Origin: Clostridiales bacterium COT073_COT-073
GTDB taxonomy: Bacteria; Bacillota; Clostridia; Lachnospirales; Vallitaleaceae
NCBI GenBank assembly: GCA_003858485.1
Contig: RQYD01000007.1
Location: 1 to 64,000, forward strand
DNA: 64,000 nucleotides
Direction: 5' to 3'
The notes below the pieces were generated by a model, which was not told the DNA's origin, made no database searches, and worked only from the letters and a program-made list of their open reading frames with translations. Shown in pieces: positions 44,450 through 52,670 of this stretch (position 1 is the first letter of the stretch; each line of letters begins with the position of its first letter). The translations under genes and the position numbers were made by a program.

Positions 44450-45494
44450 TGATTTCATCCTCATCATCATAAAAAAACTCAATCACTTGCCTATTCACAT
44501 CTACCTTTGAATGCACTCCAAAAGGTATGATACATCGGGGAGTTGCATGGCCGATATTTACATTATACACAATCGGCAAATCTTTCTTACCGATTTCCTC
44601 CAATAAAATCTCTTTATACTCTTTAAAATAGGTTTCATTTTGCGGTTTTCCGATTAGAAGTCCGGAAATCACCTCAAATATGCCATAATTCTTTAATACT
44701 CGAATCATTTTCCGGAACAAATCCGGCACAGGCTTTTCCTCACTGGTTTCCAGCAAAAGAATCTTGCCTTTCCATTCCTCTAAACTCGGAAACAAATTAT
44801 ATTTGCGGCATGTCGACACCGTATCTTTATATCTGGAATGATCAAACATATCATATATCGATTCCAAACAGCCGCCCAATATCTTACCTTCAAAGACAGC
44901 ACTGCCGCTTAGCAATTCAAAGCCGTCATTGACATAACTATTCATAGAAATGCCAACCGCATTTTCGCTAAAATCTTCCCTCTCTTGATACCATACATGA
45001 CTCGGACGGATTTCTTTTATCTTTCCGGTTGTAATTAATTCCTCAAAATATTGTTTGGTATAGGGCAACATTTCCTTGGAAAGTTCACATACATCCGGCA
45101 AAAAGGCTTGTCCATAAAATGTTTTGATTCCCAGCTTATGCAGCATAAAATGATTCATGGTGGTATCGGAAAAGCCCAAGAATATTTTTTGCCGCACCAC
45201 ATTCTTTAATGCATCGTTTTCAAATAAATACGGCAGCAACCTATAGGCATCATCTCCGCCAATGGCACATAAAATCATATCAATGGAATCCTCTTTAAAA
45301 GCGTCTATCAAATCTTCCGCTCTCTTTTGAGGATTTTCTTTTATAAAATCCAGCCCTTTCAACGCATTCGGTAAAAATACGATTTCCATCCCATATTCTG
45401 TTAAACGCTCTATGCCAATATTAATCTCATGCCGGATAAAATCTTCTCCCAAAATCCCACTCGATAAGCTGACAATTCCAATCTTGTTTACCAT
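44433..45494 (-). CDS. S66 LD-carboxypeptidase / MccF-like protein
   Basis: 353 residues. KIGIVSLSSGILGEDF start, IGGDDAYRLLPYL, nucleophile serine in FLGFSDTTMNHFMLHKLGIKTFYG, GCLESIYDM, and the late histidine in VNIGHATPRCIIPFGV. Family members cut cell-wall tetrapeptides or confer self-immunity to microcin C-like compounds. Which applies is open; the accessory setting favours the latter idea slightly. Confidence 0.87.
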   Translation of the reverse strand: MVNKIGIVSLSSGILGEDFIRHEINIGIERLTEYGMEIVFLPNALKGLDFIKENPQKRAEDLIDAFKEDSIDMILCAIGGDDAYRLLPYLFENDALKNVVRQKIFLGFSDTTMNHFMLHKLGIKTFYGQAFLPDVCELSKEMLPYTKQYFEELITTGKIKEIRPSHVWYQEREDFSENAVGISMNSYVNDGFELLSGSAVFEGKILGGCLESIYDMFDHSRYKDTVSTCRKYNLFPSLEEWKGKILLLETSEEKPVPDLFRKMIRVLKNYGIFEVISGLLIGKPQNETYFKEYKEILLEEIGKKDLPIVYNVNIGHATPRCIIPFGVHSKVDVNRQVIEFFYDDEDEINEKTI

Positions 45495-45515
45495 TCTTTT
45501 TTTCCTTTCAAACGA

Positions 45516-46272
45516 TTATGTTAATGGTTTGTTATCTTTACCAAAATAATCTTCCATTGATAAATATTCTTTTTTTATCTCATTTAACAGCTCTTCTTCT
45601 GTCGGTAGATATAATTTATATTTGGAAGCAAAAATTTGCTTCTGTGAAACCTCTGCCTAATTCTAAAAGAAATTTTTGTAAATGATTTATTAATGCTTGT
45701 TCTAAATCACTTTCATAAAAATCGGTATTTCCTTCCAAGCCTAAAAACTCCAATACATAAGGGTCTCTAATAATATCTTCGGGTACTTTACTCTTTTCCA
45801 ATTTTAAAATTTCACTTGAGACTTCTTCTTTATTTTGGCTGGACAATAGCCTTTCATAGAAAAAACTATTAATCTGTCTATCCAGTTGTCTTGTGCTCCA
45901 ATTAGATTTTACTGCTTCCTCCAAGTAGAAAGCTCTTGCCTTATCATTCTCAACCTTTATTAAACTTCTATAATGTGTCCAACTTAATTCGTCATGCAGT
46001 GCGTGACTATTTGGAAATGTCAGATAAAATTGTCGCATATACTTTAGATTAGTTACTGTAAAACCCTTTCCAAAATCTTTTGTCATTTGTGCCGACAATT
46101 CCTGAATCAATCCTTGTCCATACTCCGCTGTATCTTTTCCACCTTGCTCCTCGATAATTCTTTTGTCTATATACCAATACGCTTCCACCATTGCAAAATT
46201 AGCAGTCTGATAAACCTTGTTTCTGGCTTTTACTAAAATTTTCTTTATTTCATTGTAGAAACTATTTTCCAT
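45516..46272 (-). pseudogene. DUF1016 (YhcG-type) nuclease with internal deletion
   Basis: The N-terminal DUF1016 domain is intact for 218 codons (YNEIKKILVKARNKVYQT through LQKFLLELGRGF). The frame then runs into FTEANFCFQI and stops. In the next frame the normal C-terminal end KYKLYLPTEEELLNEIKKEYL continues to 45516. The PD-(D/E)XK nuclease core between them (about 100 residues in family members) is lost. The join lies in a palindrome GAAGCAAATTTTTGCTTC. Confidence 0.85.
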
Positions 46273-46329
46273 GTTTTTCACCTCTTTCTATTTTCTACTC
46301 TCCCGAATATGTGGTGTATACAAATAAAT

Positions 46330-46882
46330 TTACAGTTTCAACACCGCCTCCAAGCAAAGTATTAGTGCATATTCATACGAATCCCCGCCAAAATTTCTGG
46401 AGTCATACTTTTCTACATCCGCCAGCGAATCCGCAGTAAATAAGATTTGACCCCAAATGAGATTCCGTAACTTGGCGACCTCCCTCATCTCTAAGGGCAA
46501 GTTTCGGCACTAAAAAATAGTTTTCCGGAATATCTACAAGAACTCCGCAACTTCCGGCGCTAATAATTTCCTCTACACCATACGCCGATAGCCAGTCCAA
46601 GATTTGGGAGGAAGGGGCTGAGCCCATCGGTGCCTGCACCAAGCAGATATCTTCTCCTTTATAATGAATCACATATATCGGATACTGCTTGGTAATGGAA
46701 TCAAACTTCGCCACTTCCATCGCCTTATTTTCTAATGCGTATTCATCAATATATTCTCCCAAAAAAGCATAGACGCATTTTTTCGGGAACTTTAAGTCCA
46801 GCTTTTCATGTCCGGGCATGATAATGGCTTTTGGATTCGTGTCATATTCTAAAATAGGAAATTCATTTTTGTTAATACTCAT
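46330..46882 (-). pseudogene. Nucleoside phosphorylase with internal deletion
   Basis: N-terminal part from MSINKNEFPILEYD through ICLVQAPMGSAPSSQIL and GSCGVLVDIPENYFLVPKLALRDEG is normal. Then the frame shifts. The family's C-terminal end is found in another frame: GQILFTADSLADVEKYDSRNFGGDSYEYALIL, ending at 46330. Roughly 80-90 residues, including the substrate and catalytic loop, are gone. Confidence 0.85.
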
Positions 46883-46993
46883 TGCTCTGCCTCTTGTATC
46901 CTTTCCTGTACTGCTGTTAAAGTGGATTAATCTCAATATCATTCCTAATTTATGTATTTCTGCACATTTTTTAGGAATATGAAAAATGCCTTT

Positions 46994-47215
46994 TCAATCA
47001 TTTAACTGATCCAATATCTTAATCGCCTGAAACCGCTCTCCGCAGGCAGTGCAAATCCAGTCACTATTACTTTTCTTTGCCTTTTTATGAAAATAATCCA
47101 GCCTGCCACCACACAAAGGGCAATCTTGCGGTTTTTTAGCCCAAAGGCTTTTTAAGAAAGCTACCATTTCTTCTCTGCTTTGCATTTTGTATTTCTCTAA
47201 AATCTCTTTTTCCAT
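46994..47215 (-). CDS. Small zinc-ribbon protein
   Basis: 73 residues from MEKEILEKYKMQSREEMVAFL. Two CxxC pairs (CPLCGG and CTACGE) 24-25 residues apart should bind one zinc. A basic stretch HKKAKKSNSDW lies between. Function unknown; possibly nucleic-acid binding. AGAGG upstream. Confidence 0.78.
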   Translation of the reverse strand: MEKEILEKYKMQSREEMVAFLKSLWAKKPQDCPLCGGRLDYFHKKAKKSNSDWICTACGERFQAIKILDQLND

Positions 47216-47275
47216 AGCGATACCTCTTAGCACCCATTTTTCAGCTTTATTCTCTTATCAGAGTCCTCTACATTT

Positions 47276-47470
47276 TACAGACAATTTCAATCAATTTAGG
47301 AATATACTCCTCTCTTGCCTGATGAAAAGTTTGCGTTTCTTCCTGCGTTTTTGAAGTAATCGTATCCTATCACAAATTTCCTCTGATTTCAATCTCCATT
47401 CCCTTTTTATGTGTATTGACACATTTTTAAGGAATAAACATTTCTTCATTTTTCATGTCTTCCATAGAAA
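47276..47470 (-). other. Probable gene tail, unassigned
   Basis: A minus-strand open stretch of about 32 codons ends at about 47276 (reading TQEETQTFHQAREEYIPKLIEIV). It has coding-like composition but no start. Nearby ACACATTTTTAAGGAATA near 47420 resembles GCACATTTTTTAGGAATA near 46960, so the zinc-ribbon gene is flanked by short similar sequences. I cannot name the parent gene. Confidence 0.3.
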
Positions 47471-47522
47471 AACTTTTACCCACTTATTCAGCGTATAAAA
47501 AGAGGGGTATCAGCGATTGCCT

Positions 47523-47582
47523 CTACTCCCTACGAATCATTACTAACCACCATATCGGTGTCAGTTCACCTAAAATCATTTG
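47523..47582 (-). pseudogene. Duplicated C-terminus of cytidine deaminase
   Basis: About 20 codons reading ILGELTPIWWL then VMIRRE and a stop. The first part matches the last residues of the cytidine deaminase at 49001 (TLGELTPMWWL), with nucleotide similarity. It sits just 3' of the zincin gene and 1.4 kb from the intact cdd. Confidence 0.7.
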
Positions 47583-47602
47583 CCGAAAGGAAGTGGCAAA
47601 AC

Positions 47603-48346
47603 TCATTCCACTTCAAACCACTCACCCAGCGATACTTCTCTTCCATTGAAATCCCATTTTCGGTATAACTCGAATACTTTCCTGATTCCATTGTGTTTTT
47701 CTATCAGCTCATTAATCGCTAAGAAACTACGCCAGTAAAAATAGAATATATGGTCATTTGTCTTTGTGTAAGTTTCCGATCCGAATTCTTCCAGTGATTT
47801 TTTCCCGTATTTATTCTCAAATAAGCCAATTAATATCTGATTTGCCTTTTTTTCTCTTTGATACTCCTCATCCGAAAAAAAATACTTTCTGCTGATATAT
47901 TCCACCATTCCTTCTTCAAACCAAATTCCCTCATCAAAATCACCATCAAATTCGTTGAAAAACAACTCACTTTGATGTGCTAATTCATGACCAATTAATT
48001 GCAAAATATGATTTTCATGGATACTATCATAATATCTTTTGATATACTCTACCTCTGAAGAATCTTCATAATTATCCAGTTGAGTTAAATATATGTCTTT
48101 CCACACAGAAATTTCCGGAGTAATCACCATTCTTACATCATTTGTATATGCCGGTATTGAAATTTTCCCATAGACATTCGTACCGGCATCCAAATTAGAA
48201 AAAACAATATACTCCGGCAAATCTATTACATCCAAATCTCTTTTTAAATATTCGATGTATCTTGAAATTTTATCTCTATACTTCTCCACAAATTGAGAAT
48301 ATGCATTGTATTCCTTTTGATTATACACTGTGTACATATATTTCAT
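47603..48346 (-). CDS. HExxH zinc metallopeptidase-like protein
   Basis: 247 residues from MKYMYTVYNQKEYNAYSQF. Zinc motif LIGHELAHQSELFF, followed 20-odd residues later by WFEEGMVEYIS, gives the HExxH...E ligands of a gluzincin. There is no signal peptide, so the target is presumably intracellular. The start at 48346 follows GTAGGAG; the longer frame has none. Confidence 0.82.
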   Translation of the reverse strand: MKYMYTVYNQKEYNAYSQFVEKYRDKISRYIEYLKRDLDVIDLPEYIVFSNLDAGTNVYGKISIPAYTNDVRMVITPEISVWKDIYLTQLDNYEDSSEVEYIKRYYDSIHENHILQLIGHELAHQSELFFNEFDGDFDEGIWFEEGMVEYISRKYFFSDEEYQREKKANQILIGLFENKYGKKSLEEFGSETYTKTNDHIFYFYWRSFLAINELIEKHNGIRKVFELYRKWDFNGREVSLGEWFEVE

Positions 48347-48460
48347 GATTTTTCTCCTACTTTGCATTTGCCATTTCGTTAAAATGTCTTTACTTTCTAT
48401 TCTATCTTTTCTCGGTAATAAAAAGGCATTTTTCATACCGATTTTCGGTTCCATTCTAGT

Positions 48461-48982
48461 CTATATCAAAATCCAATATCTCTGCTCAATTTCTCCATCT
48501 GAATTGACAAATTCATTTTCAAGCACTCCACCATTTTTCATTATCGCCTTGGCAGAGCCGATATTATCCTTATCACAGGTTATCAAAACCTTATCAACCC
48601 CCAGTTTCTTACATTCTATCAAAGCCAGACGAATGATTTCTGTTCCATAACCCTTTCTTCTTTCACTTGGCCGAATACCGTCACCGATATGCCCACCTTC
48701 TCGCAATAATTCTTCATTTAAATAATGACGAATATTGACCGCCCCCAACAGTCTATCCGTTTCATCATCCAGTAAAAAGAACACCGAATCCGGAACTCTG
48801 CCGTCTTTTTCCTCTTTGTGTTCCAGATGATTCAGGTAATAGTCAAAATCATGATAATCATTTTTAAAAATTGCCCATGGCGAATGATTGGTTTGATTCA
48901 GCTCCTGATCCGCTTTCCATTCATCAATCATTTCACCCAGTTGTTGTTTATATTTTTCTGTGAGCTTTATCAGTTTCCGCAT
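48461..48982 (-). CDS. GNAT acetyltransferase
   Basis: 173 residues from MRKLIKLTEKYKQQL. GAVNIRHYLNEELLREGGHIGDGIRPSERRKGYGTEIIRLAL gives the acetyl-CoA site, and LITCDKDNIGSAKAIMKNGGVLENEF motif B. This is the common 'YkwB-like' Firmicutes GNAT layout. GGAGGAG before ATG 48982. It lies 19 bases after cdd and is probably co-transcribed with it. Confidence 0.88.
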   Translation of the reverse strand: MRKLIKLTEKYKQQLGEMIDEWKADQELNQTNHSPWAIFKNDYHDFDYYLNHLEHKEEKDGRVPDSVFFLLDDETDRLLGAVNIRHYLNEELLREGGHIGDGIRPSERRKGYGTEIIRLALIECKKLGVDKVLITCDKDNIGSAKAIMKNGGVLENEFVNSDGEIEQRYWILI

Positions 48983-49000
48983 TTTTCTCCTCCATATCAT

Positions 49001-49393
49001 CTATAACCACCACATCGGGGTCAGTTCGCCTAAGGTCACTACCTTGCCTTTCTCAAAATCCATCATTACCTCAACATCCTGATACATTCCGGGCATTAGC
49101 TGAGCAATCAATTCCCGGCAAGCTCCGCATGGCGCAATAACACTGCCATTTGACCGAATGGCGATAATTCTCTTAATCCGGTTTTCTCCATTCGTAATCA
49201 TATTAAAAATGGCATTTCTCTCGGCACAAATTCCCAGTGTGCAGGAAGTATCGATACATACACCTTTATAAACATTGCCATCTACTGTTTCTATCGCTGC
49301 AGCAACACCACCGGCACTTACTTTTTCCGAAACTTCTCTAGAATTTTGTACCGACTTCGCTACCTCATATAATTTTATCCAGATTGGATTCAT
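49001..49393 (-). CDS. cdd: Cytidine deaminase-like protein
   Basis: 130 residues. Zinc-site motifs CTLGICAERNAIFNMI (CAE) and APCGACRELIAQ (PCxxC) are intact. The family deaminates cytidine or similar nucleosides; a blasticidin-S-deaminase-like role is also possible given the length and the LTPMWWL end. RBS GGAGGTTTC. A fragment of its 3' end is duplicated at 47523-47582. Confidence 0.87.
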   Translation of the reverse strand: MNPIWIKLYEVAKSVQNSREVSEKVSAGGVAAAIETVDGNVYKGVCIDTSCTLGICAERNAIFNMITNGENRIKRIIAIRSNGSVIAPCGACRELIAQLMPGMYQDVEVMMDFEKGKVVTLGELTPMWWL

Positions 49394-49502
49394 AGATTGA
49401 AACCTCCATATATTCTTATAAATTACCTTTCATTTTTTAACAGCACTATTATCTGCCGTCTTTTTCCATACTTTTCGCATCTTCTCCACACCAATAAATT
49501 CG

Positions 49503-49531
49503 TTGACATTGTAAACCATTTGTGTCATAAT
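49503..49531 (+). promoter_or_regulatory. Promoter of dinJ-yafQ
   Basis: TTGACA (49503-49508), 17-base spacer, CATAAT (49526-49531). TTGTAAA..TTTGTG near-palindrome inside the spacer may be the operator. Confidence 0.75.
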
Positions 49532-49554
49532 CATTGTGAAAGGAGATAATAATT

Positions 49555-49830
49555 ATGGCAACTGTTCCAACTCAAATTCGCATTGATTCCGATGTAAAAG
49601 TTCAAGCAAATGCTCTTTTTAATGAACTAGGTATGGATATGTCCAGTGCAGTCAATATTTTTCTTCGTCAATGCATTCTTCGTGGCGGTCTCCCCTTTAA
49701 TGTAGAGCTTCCTAAATATAACGAAACTACTCTAAATGCTATGACTGAAGCAAAAAGAATATCCAGAGATCCTGATATTAAAGGATATTCCTCTTTAGAC
49801 GACTTGAAAACCGCACTCTTATCTGAATAA
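49555..49830 (+). CDS. dinJ: DinJ-type antitoxin
   Basis: 91 residues. Ribbon-helix-helix: TQIRIDSDVKVQANALFNELGMDMSSAVNIFLRQ, then GGLPFNVELPKYN, all typical. It is intact with its own promoter and AAAGGAG site, whereas the partner toxin is truncated. So it would be an orphan antitoxin that could still repress or neutralise related systems. It is one of the few plus-strand genes. Confidence 0.9.
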   Translation: MATVPTQIRIDSDVKVQANALFNELGMDMSSAVNIFLRQCILRGGLPFNVELPKYNETTLNAMTEAKRISRDPDIKGYSSLDDLKTALLSE

Positions 49831-49929
49831 ATGTTTACTATTAAATATACTTCTGCTTTTAAAAAAAGCTATAAGCGTATGATAAAACGAGGATTGGATA
49901 TATCCTTACTAGATGATGTTATAAAGACA
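49831..49929 (+). pseudogene. yafQ: yafQ toxin, truncated
   Basis: The ATG follows the antitoxin stop directly (TAAATG). The first 33 residues are normal YafQ: FTIKYTSAFKKSYKRMIKRG, then LDISLLDDVIK. Sequence similarity then ends exactly at a terminator hairpin. The frame continues in non-family residues to 50061. All catalytic histidines of YafQ lie in the missing part. Confidence 0.85.
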
Positions 49930-49948
49930 ACTTGGTGTTGTCTTTTTT
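49924..49948 (+). terminator. Terminator within truncated yafQ
   Basis: AAGACAAC (49924-49931), TTGGT loop region, GTTGTCTT (49937-49944) with continuing T-run. It stops transcription at the truncation point. Confidence 0.88.
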
Positions 49949-49951
49949 ATT

Positions 49952-50084
49952 ATGTTTCAAGTTCCAGTAATAATTTCTTTTTCATTTCTTCCAATTCATC
50001 TTCTGACGGTCTATTTTCCTCACTATACATTTTTTCCATCGGATACCATCAAACCGGTTAAACACATTTTCTGTTTCCTCATAC
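49952..50084 (-). other. Short stretch with 29-codon minus-strand frame
   Basis: An ATG opens MEKMYSEENRPSEDELEEMKKK and runs to a stop near 49952. It is acidic and coding-like, but has no RBS and no known relative. Probably the tail of a lost gene. Confidence 0.25.
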
Positions 50085-50519
50085 TTAGCGGTTATTCTCA
50101 AGTGTTCTTATTTCTGAATTTAATCGTTCCATTAAGTTTAATACAGCCCCTCTAAATTCCCTCAGTTCATTTAACTGCTCCTTGATTTGCCCTTGTACCC
50201 TAATATCGGTAAAGATATTATCAAACCATACATCAAACGCATTGTCGCTCAAAGTATCACTAATTCCAGCCGGTAAGTGCATATTGACATCCTCCAGCTC
50301 TTTATTCAATCTATGTAGGGATTGAGAGATTTCATCAATATGTCTATTGGCATCTCTGATTTTTTCTCTCTTAATTAAACTGGAGAAAAACTCCCCACCA
50401 AACAAATCAAACCATCCCCACGAAGAGGCGCTATCCAATGAAGATATGGCATTGTCAATTCTGGAAATCACCTGCTGTGCCGCTTGTTTTGCTTCTTTTA
50501 GTTCTTTTAATCGGTCCAT
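50085..50519 (-). CDS. Hypothetical coiled-coil protein
   Basis: 144 residues from MDRLKELKEAKQAAQQVISRIDNAI. Long amphipathic helices with heptads surround a short SSWGWFDLFGGEFFSSLIKRE segment, then helices to RTLENNR. Small cytosolic proteins with this WGWFDLFGG pattern occur in Firmicutes, function unknown. The start 50519 has AAAGGAG; the longer frame has none. Confidence 0.75.
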   Translation of the reverse strand: MDRLKELKEAKQAAQQVISRIDNAISSLDSASSWGWFDLFGGEFFSSLIKREKIRDANRHIDEISQSLHRLNKELEDVNMHLPAGISDTLSDNAFDVWFDNIFTDIRVQGQIKEQLNELREFRGAVLNLMERLNSEIRTLENNR

Positions 50520-50648
50520 TATCCATTCTCCTTTCGTACTATGTCCGGTGTAACCGAGAATACATTCCCTAATAATACCATATTTTATCGCTCCATGCAA
50601 AATATAGAATTCTTTAAAAAGGTCTATTTAAGTACTTAGAACAAACAT

Positions 50649-52199
50649 CTACATGGATTCCTGCCGCTCAAACAAGCCATCCTTTTTTAGTTCATATATT
50701 TTATCACAAACTTCAGCTATAAATTTTCTGTCATGCGAAATGCTGATGACCGCACCCGGAAATTCCCGTATCATTTTGCGAATCACCGGTCCGGATAATG
50801 GCGAAAAGTTTCTGGTCGGTTCATCTAAAATTAGTACATTTGCATCTGACAATGCCATTTTCGCTAGGAGCACTTTGGCTTTTTGCCCTTCTGACAGTTC
50901 GCTGATTGGGTGTTCCATTTCATCTGCCGTATATTTTAATGAGCCGAGAAAAGTTCTTATTTTTGTTCTTTCTTCCTTTTCTCCTGTTTTGTCCAAAAAG
51001 TCAACCGGAGTCATGGTGAAATCTAAAAGTTCCTCATAATTTTGCGGCATGTATTCTACCTTAAGATCCGTCCGATTCAGTAATTTTTCAGCCAAATCTC
51101 GGATGAATGTCGTTTTGCCGGCCCCGTTTGCCCCTACAATACAAATTTTCTCCGCACCTCGGATTCTCAAAAATATATTCTGTGATAATAACCTTTTTCC
51201 GTCAGGACTATATAGTGCATCCAAGCTGTACTCTAAAACCGTCTTACCACTAGGAATTCCGGATTTATCGTTTCCAATCGTAAAAAATATGGCCGATTCC
51301 TGTTCCGGAATTTCCATCATATTTTTATCTTGTTTTTCAAATCGTTTGCCCATGGATTTCACCGCATGCATCTTGTCCTTGAGATTTTTTGCTACACTCG
51401 GACTCTGTCTGGAGCAATTGTCCAGTGCCGTTTGTACCTTATCCTTTACTCTCCTATATTTTTCATCTCGAATTTGCTTTTCTTTTCGTTCACTTAATGC
51501 CTGTTTCATCTGTCGTTCAAAGGAATTTTCTCGCTCTGCAACATACCTCTGATAATCCATTTCTGCGACAGTAAACCTGCTCTTTGTCTTTCTGTGAATT
51601 TGCTCTATATGGACAATTCGGTTAGCCGTATTTTCAATTAATGTTTCATCATGTGAAATATAGGCGACAATGTATTTCCAATCATGAATGATCCTTTCCA
51701 ATAATTCAAGGCATGCAATGTCAATATCATTGGATGGTTCATCCAGTAGCAGTACCGTCGGCTCTTGCATCAAAAGTTTAATAAGCTGAGCCTTAACCCT
51801 CTCTCCTCCTGAAAGACTTTCCACCTTTTGGTCACTATAAAAAAACTCAATTTTTACTCCAAATTGTTTTGCATAATCTCCTAATTGATTCGGTGTCTGA
51901 TTCCAAAAGCAATCTTCCTCTGAGAAAAACTCATATAGACTCTTTGCCTTGTCCTTCTCCGGCAGCGCCTGAGGTAAGTAACCAATTCTCTCATTTCCCA
52001 AGTTTCGCTCACCCTCTGCCTCAATATAGTCCTCAACCAGTTGTGGTGCATAGAGCCACTTCATAAGTGTAGATTTCCCATTCCCTTCCTCACCGATAAT
52101 AGCGAGCTTATCCCCATAGTTTAGCACAATGTCAAATTTTTCAAGAATCACTCTCAAGTCTTTTTTATGCGTTAAATGAAGTCCCTTTATTTGTATCAT
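50649..52199 (-). CDS. ABC-F ribosome-protection-type protein
   Basis: 516 residues with two ATPase domains and no membrane part. Domain 1: GEEGNGKST, LSGGERVK, LLLDEPSNDID. Domain 2: GANGAGKTT, SELSEGQKAK and LILDEPTRNFSPLSG. The linker of about 80 residues is helical. ABC-F proteins with this second Walker region include Vga/Lsa/CplR-like antibiotic-resistance factors that displace drugs from the ribosome. The start 52199 has a GGAGG site; an attenuator lies upstream. Drug range cannot be predicted. Confidence 0.85.
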   Translation of the reverse strand: MIQIKGLHLTHKKDLRVILEKFDIVLNYGDKLAIIGEEGNGKSTLMKWLYAPQLVEDYIEAEGERNLGNERIGYLPQALPEKDKAKSLYEFFSEEDCFWNQTPNQLGDYAKQFGVKIEFFYSDQKVESLSGGERVKAQLIKLLMQEPTVLLLDEPSNDIDIACLELLERIIHDWKYIVAYISHDETLIENTANRIVHIEQIHRKTKSRFTVAEMDYQRYVAERENSFERQMKQALSERKEKQIRDEKYRRVKDKVQTALDNCSRQSPSVAKNLKDKMHAVKSMGKRFEKQDKNMMEIPEQESAIFFTIGNDKSGIPSGKTVLEYSLDALYSPDGKRLLSQNIFLRIRGAEKICIVGANGAGKTTFIRDLAEKLLNRTDLKVEYMPQNYEELLDFTMTPVDFLDKTGEKEERTKIRTFLGSLKYTADEMEHPISELSEGQKAKVLLAKMALSDANVLILDEPTRNFSPLSGPVIRKMIREFPGAVISISHDRKFIAEVCDKIYELKKDGLFERQESM

Positions 52200-52225
52200 G
52201 AACTGTAACCTCCTTTTTTCGGAAC

Positions 52226-52466
52226 AAAAAAGCCTGCATTTGCACACGCAAATACAGACTCACAAAAATTCCTCAGGATAAAAGGATATGATTTATGCGA
52301 TAATCTAAATTAAGCGTACACAAATAGCCCCTTATTGCGGAGCAAAACTATTATGCATTTCACCTAAGTTAAACTATCGAATGATCATTTCTACACCTTA
52401 CACAGTTCCTGTGTTCCTTCCTTTGTAATATGTCCACATTCTAGCATAATCAATGAATAAAGTCAA
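52226..52466 (-). promoter_or_regulatory. ABC-F promoter, leader peptide and attenuator
   Basis: Promoter TTGACT (52461-52466), 17-base spacer, TAGAAT (52438-52443). The leader of about 180 bases holds CACAG-GAA-CTGTG, then a five-codon ORF (52374-52388, MIIR and stop) behind AAGGTG. It ends in a strong terminator: GTCTGTATTTGC pairing with GCAAATGCAGGC and six T (52226-52259), just before the ABC-F RBS. This layout is known for drug-inducible ABC-F genes. Confidence 0.82.
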
Positions 52467-52670
52467 TCGAGATGGGGGATATCTAAATATTTTACTTTGA
52501 AAACACTGTAAAGAAAGAGCGATTCTTCCATTTTACCGATTGGAGAAAGGTATCCGAAGAATTTGCCGGAAATAAAAATGAGATTTCTCCCACAGATAAA
52601 GGGGATAGATAGGTCAATAATGGCTATTGCAGTTAAAATCAATTGTTTACAATAACCATTATAAATAATA
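52467..52670. other. Intergenic stretch with hairpin
   Basis: No gene recognised. AATGGCTATTGCA (from about 52619) pairs with TGTTTACAATAACCATT-type sequence ending about 52663, perhaps a weak terminator for the minus-strand phosphoesterase gene. Confidence 0.4.
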
